A DNA stretch of 9,388 bases, from assembly GCA_019058135.1 (NCBI GenBank), contig JAHLWE010000344.1, forward strand, positions 1-9,388, written 5' to 3'. Below the pieces are notes generated by a model. It saw only the letters and a program-made list of their open reading frames with translations. It was not told the origin of the DNA and did not search any database. Positions within the stretch are counted from its first letter, which is position 1, and every line of letters begins with the position of its first letter. Source of the DNA: Promethearchaeota archaeon (GTDB lineage: Archaea; Asgardarchaeota; Lokiarchaeia; Sigyniarchaeales; SOKP01). Of this stretch, positions 7,102 through 9,388 are shown piece after piece. A program made the translations under genes and the position numbers.

Positions 7102-7156
7102 ATAATGATTATATTTATAAATTAATTAAATCTGAACAATATATTATAATCATTAT
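7102..7156. repeat. 12-bp inverted repeat bracketing the parvulin promoter
   Basis: ATAATGATTATA (7102-7113) and its exact reverse complement TATAATCATTAT (7145-7156) lie 31 nt apart, 43 nt centre to centre. Between them, TTTATAAATT (7114-7123) is the best TATA-like element for the gene starting at 7184; its expected start point, near 7145, would fall in the second arm. The arrangement fits paired operator half-sites or a weak leader hairpin. The arms are A/T-rich with one G:C pair, so chance is not excluded. Confidence 0.4.
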
Positions 7157-7183
7157 TTACTTACTATTTCTGAGTTAATTACA

Positions 7184-7555
7184 ATGGGAAAAAATAAATA
7201 TGGAAAAGGTTTTCAGAAAAAAAGTAAAAAACAAGGACAACCATCAAAAGGGTCAAAAAAACAAGGTGGGGCTTCAATACGTGGTGGGAAAATAAAAGCA
7301 AGTCATATTTTAGTCGCAAAATTAAAAAAAGCACAAGAGATTTATGAGGATATACAAGTAGGAGAAAAATTTGAAGACCTCGCTAGAAAATACTCTACAT
7401 GTCCTAGTAAAAATAAGGGAGGAAATTTAGGAGAATTCGCCAAGGGGACTATGGTGTCCGCATTTTGGAATGCTTGCACTAAATTAAAAATAGGTGAAAT
7501 CTCTCAACCTGTAAAAACTGAGCATGGTTATCATATTATTAAACGCACGGGATAA
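7184..7555 (+). CDS. Parvulin-type peptidyl-prolyl cis-trans isomerase with basic N-terminal tail
   Basis: The 123-residue protein catalyses cis-trans isomerisation of peptide bonds before proline, helping protein folding. Residues 37-122 are one complete rotamase domain close to E. coli PpiC/Par10: SHILV (active-site H41), YSTCPS with C73, GGNLGEF, MVSAF (M90, F94), the PVKTEHGYHIIK end (H117). It lacks the phosphate-binding Arg/Lys loop of Pin1, so it should not need phosphorylated targets. Residues 1-36 are Lys/Gly/Gln-rich and probably disordered, as in eukaryotic PIN4/Par14, where such a tail contacts nucleic acid or ribosome precursors. There is no signal peptide, so it is cytosolic. 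ATG 7184 is the first in-frame Met after the promoter. It is followed by a T-rich tract and converges on the threonine-synthase-like gene. Confidence 0.9.
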   Translation: MGKNKYGKGFQKKSKKQGQPSKGSKKQGGASIRGGKIKASHILVAKLKKAQEIYEDIQVGEKFEDLARKYSTCPSKNKGGNLGEFAKGTMVSAFWNACTKLKIGEISQPVKTEHGYHIIKRTG

Positions 7556-7606
7556 TAATTTAGTGGTTATTATATAAAACAATTAGAACTTATTTAAAAA
7601 CTAAAA

Positions 7607-7624
7607 TTTTCCTTTCTTTTTTTT
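7607..7624 (+). terminator. Pyrimidine/poly-T terminator of the parvulin gene
   Basis: TTTT-CC-TTT-C-T8 begins about 50 nt after the parvulin stop on its coding strand, in the 87-nt gap before the convergent gene. T-rich tracts of this kind end archaeal transcripts. No stem is needed or clearly present. Confidence 0.5.
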
Positions 7625-7642
7625 GGTTATATCTTCTCTAAA

Positions 7643-9070
7643 TTAGAATAATTCAACTAGAGTCTGGATTGCCTCCAAAACTTTCTTTCCTTTGGGAGTG
7701 ATGTTATAATATATTCTTTTTTCTTGTTTTTTTTCTCTAGCGATAAGATCTCTTATTTCAAGTTCAGATAGATGCTGATAAACTGCAGAAAGTGAGATAT
7801 CTCCTAAATTTTTTTGTATTTGAGTTCCATACATTGAATCAAGTTCAATTAATTGTAAAATTTTAAGTTTTGTACTTAGAAGAGCACCAATGCCAACTGT
7901 TTTTGATTTATGAGTCAATGCTTGCAATACATATGGAGCCTTCAAACCACTTCCAGTAATAAGACAACAAATTTTTTCATTTTTTTCTATTATATTTTGG
8001 TCTTTTAATTGTTCAACGGAGGCAACAGTCAAGGCGGAAGCTGGTTCGGCAAAAATTCCTTCAGATCTTGCTAAATTTTTCTCAGTTGATAATATTAAAT
8101 TCTCATTAACGGCAATAACAGTACCATTTGATTCTTTTATAATTTTAACCGTTAGATCTTTATATATAGGATTCTTTACTAAAATACCTAAAGTATGAGA
8201 AGTTTTTAAACTTGTCGTGATTGGTTTTTTAGAATAATATTTATCTACAATTGGAGACCATCCTGCAACTTGAGCTCCAACCATTTTTGGTAATTTATTA
8301 ATTACTCCAAATTCTTTTAATTCATCAAAACCTTTCCAAATACTTATTAGACATCCACCACTCCCCATAGGAACTATTAGCCAATCTGGAACCCCCATTT
8401 CTCCAATAATTTCATATGCAATAGTTTTTTGAGCTTCAATTGTTAACGGATTTAATTCAGCAGTAGCTTGATAAAAATATTCTTCTTTAGCCTTTTGTTC
8501 AGCATAATCAATTAAATCATCAACGGTATCTCCTTTAATTTCAATTGTTGAATCATAAGCATACATCTGAGCCCTTTTTCCCTCATCAATTCTTTTAGGA
8601 ATAATATTAAAACAACTTATTCCAGCATATGAAGAATATGCTGCTATAGAGGCACCTTGATTTCCCGGAGATGCACATATTATTTTTTCATAATTTTGAC
8701 TGTTCGCATGAGAAACTAAAAGTGCCCCTACTCTATCCTTAAAAGAATTTGTTGGATTTTGAGTTTCATCTTTAAAAAATAAATTATTTAATCCTAAAGA
8801 TTTTCCAAGATTTTTGGATTTTATACAATTAGTTCCACCTTCTCCAAGAGAGATTTGGTATTTTTTTTCAATTGGGGGGAAAAACTTATGATATTTCCAA
8901 AAATTTCCTTTTTCAATCTTTAATTCATTTATATTTATAATTTCAACTTTTTGAGGCTCAATAAATAACAACCCTTCACATTTAGGACATATACACTCAA
9001 TTTTTTCTGATTTTACTTGGTTAGAACATTTTGAACATTTATATTCTAATATAATTTTAATAAGCCCCAC
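7643..9070 (-). CDS. Threonine-synthase-like PLP enzyme fused to a C-terminal winged-helix DNA-binding domain
   Basis: The 475-residue protein has three parts. Residues 10-33 form a zinc ribbon (C12-x2-C15, C28-x2-C31), usual in archaeal threonine synthases. Residues about 70-385 are a fold-type II PLP domain: GEGGT (76-80), NPTNSFKDR with PLP-binding K111, SPGNQG (134-139), the phosphate loop MGSGG (235-239), and GSGLK (373-377). Threonine synthase converts O-phosphohomoserine to threonine and phosphate; a related PLP lyase or synthase cannot be excluded. Residues 397-475 are a winged helix of PadR/MarR/ArsR style, with recognition helix SLSAVYQHLSELE (426-438), basic wing (KKQEKRIYYNITPKG) and terminal helix. 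The fusion suggests an enzyme that also regulates genes, perhaps its own. The start is GTG (9070-9068): the nearby ATG at 9074 is out of frame and stops after five codons. A TATA-like box at 9094-9101 suggests a leaderless mRNA. Confidence 0.85.
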   Translation of the reverse strand: MGLIKIILEYKCSKCSNQVKSEKIECICPKCEGLLFIEPQKVEIININELKIEKGNFWKYHKFFPPIEKKYQISLGEGGTNCIKSKNLGKSLGLNNLFFKDETQNPTNSFKDRVGALLVSHANSQNYEKIICASPGNQGASIAAYSSYAGISCFNIIPKRIDEGKRAQMYAYDSTIEIKGDTVDDLIDYAEQKAKEEYFYQATAELNPLTIEAQKTIAYEIIGEMGVPDWLIVPMGSGGCLISIWKGFDELKEFGVINKLPKMVGAQVAGWSPIVDKYYSKKPITTSLKTSHTLGILVKNPIYKDLTVKIIKESNGTVIAVNENLILSTEKNLARSEGIFAEPASALTVASVEQLKDQNIIEKNEKICCLITGSGLKAPYVLQALTHKSKTVGIGALLSTKLKILQLIELDSMYGTQIQKNLGDISLSAVYQHLSELEIRDLIAREKKQEKRIYYNITPKGKKVLEAIQTLVELF

Positions 9071-9093
9071 TCATTTTTTAATGAAATTTTTTT

Positions 9094-9101
9094 AATATAA
9101 A
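9094..9101 (-). promoter_or_regulatory. TATA-like box of the threonine-synthase-like gene
   Basis: The minus strand reads TTTATATT here, centred about 27 nt before the GTG at 9070. That is the normal archaeal TATA-to-start-point distance, so transcription should begin at or within a few nucleotides of the start codon. This supports the GTG and a leaderless mRNA. The 132-nt gap to the GTPase gene holds only this promoter and A/T-rich sequence, so the two genes are probably separate units. Confidence 0.5.
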
Positions 9102-9202
9102 TTGTTTAAATAGTAAGTTTTAAGAGCACTAACCTCTCCCATCTTTTTACTAACACTTATTAAAAGATCTCATCTACATTTATTTTTTATTTAAACTTTG
9201 AT

Positions 9203-9388
9203 TTAAATTAAACCAGCATTCTTCATAATTATACGAGCTATAAAAATGAATATTTGTTCTACTTTTTCACCTGTTTTAGAAGAACATTCGATTGGTCCAT
9301 ATAAGTTGCGAGCACTTGATATTTTTCTCACATCTTCCAAGTAAACTGTTCGTTTTTGCTCAAGATCTAACTTTCCTCCAATCAGAAG
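9203..9388 (-). CDS. Ras-superfamily small GTPase, C-terminal fragment (5' cut by window edge)
   Basis: The last 61 residues of a GTP-binding protein are present, in frame to TAA at 9205-9203. Residues 4-9 (GGKLDL) are the G4 guanine-specificity motif after a hydrophobic strand, with Gly in place of the usual Asn of NKxD. Residues 34-40 (ECSSKTG) are the G5 motif, matching the SSKTG/SAK loop of Ras and Rab proteins. Residues 41-57 (EKVEQIFIFIARIIMKN) are the last helix. The protein ends in NAGLI with no C-terminal Cys, so it lacks a prenylation signal like that of eukaryotic Ras/Rab. Such GTPases are numerous in Asgard archaea and are thought to act in membrane or cytoskeletal regulation. P-loop and switch regions lie outside the window, so subfamily and activity cannot be judged. 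Confidence 0.85.
   Translation of the reverse strand, partial: LLIGGKLDLEQKRTVYLEDVRKISSARNLYGPIECSSKTGEKVEQIFIFIARIIMKNAGLI

Noticed and set aside
9061..9074. ATG at 9074 as start of the threonine-synthase-like gene
   Set aside because: It is out of frame and ends after five codons; the GTG at 9070 is in frame and fits the TATA distance.
9073..9096. Direct repeat ATTTTTTAAT / ATTTTTTTAAT before the threonine-synthase-like gene
   Set aside because: The repeats are low-complexity A/T sequence of a kind found throughout the window; they give no specific sign of an operator.

Overview
The window is A+T-rich and looks archaeal, most likely from an Asgard archaeon (Promethearchaeota, Lokiarchaeia-like). 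Four things point there: the C-terminus of a Ras-superfamily small GTPase at the right edge; an archaeal DUF5814-type Ski2-like helicase; TATA-like boxes about 25-35 nt upstream of several starts, with little Shine-Dalgarno signal; and a parvulin with a Lys/Gly-rich tail like eukaryotic PIN4/Par14. The taxonomic call is inferred from protein resemblance alone.

Layout. 2-1285 (+) holds a nuclease-like gene cut by the left edge: an HTH-like N-terminal part and a C-terminal PD-(D/E)XK core. It converges, with 12 nt between the stops, on a large SF2 helicase (1298-3973, -). An apparent 53-residue gene (4092-4253, -) and an A+T-rich spacer follow. 4430-5381 (+) is a gene for a four-repeat DnaJ-type zinc-finger protein resembling SSUH2. 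It is split over three reading frames by two shifts of the same sign at poly-A runs, the second exactly on a canonical A_AAA_AAC slippery heptamer. A small membrane protein (5423-6025, -) converges on it.

6026-6282 is a divergent promoter region carrying two tandem TAAGTT-N2-AACTTA palindromes next to the TATA box of an ECF-transporter S-component gene (6283-7065, +). A parvulin gene (7184-7555, +) follows, its promoter bracketed by a perfect 12-bp inverted repeat. It converges on a threonine-synthase-like PLP enzyme fused to a C-terminal winged helix (7643-9070, -; GTG start, probably leaderless). The small GTPase 3' end (9203-9388, -) closes the window.

Most genes are single transcription units and form no obvious pathway. 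I see no RNA genes, CRISPR array or insertion sequence. The nuclease/helicase pair could suggest genome defence, but the helicase belongs to a conserved archaeal family and the two genes are convergent, so I do not claim a defence island. The best leads are the split zinc-finger gene, the paired operators before the transporter, the enzyme-wHTH fusion and the orphan HTH-nuclease.
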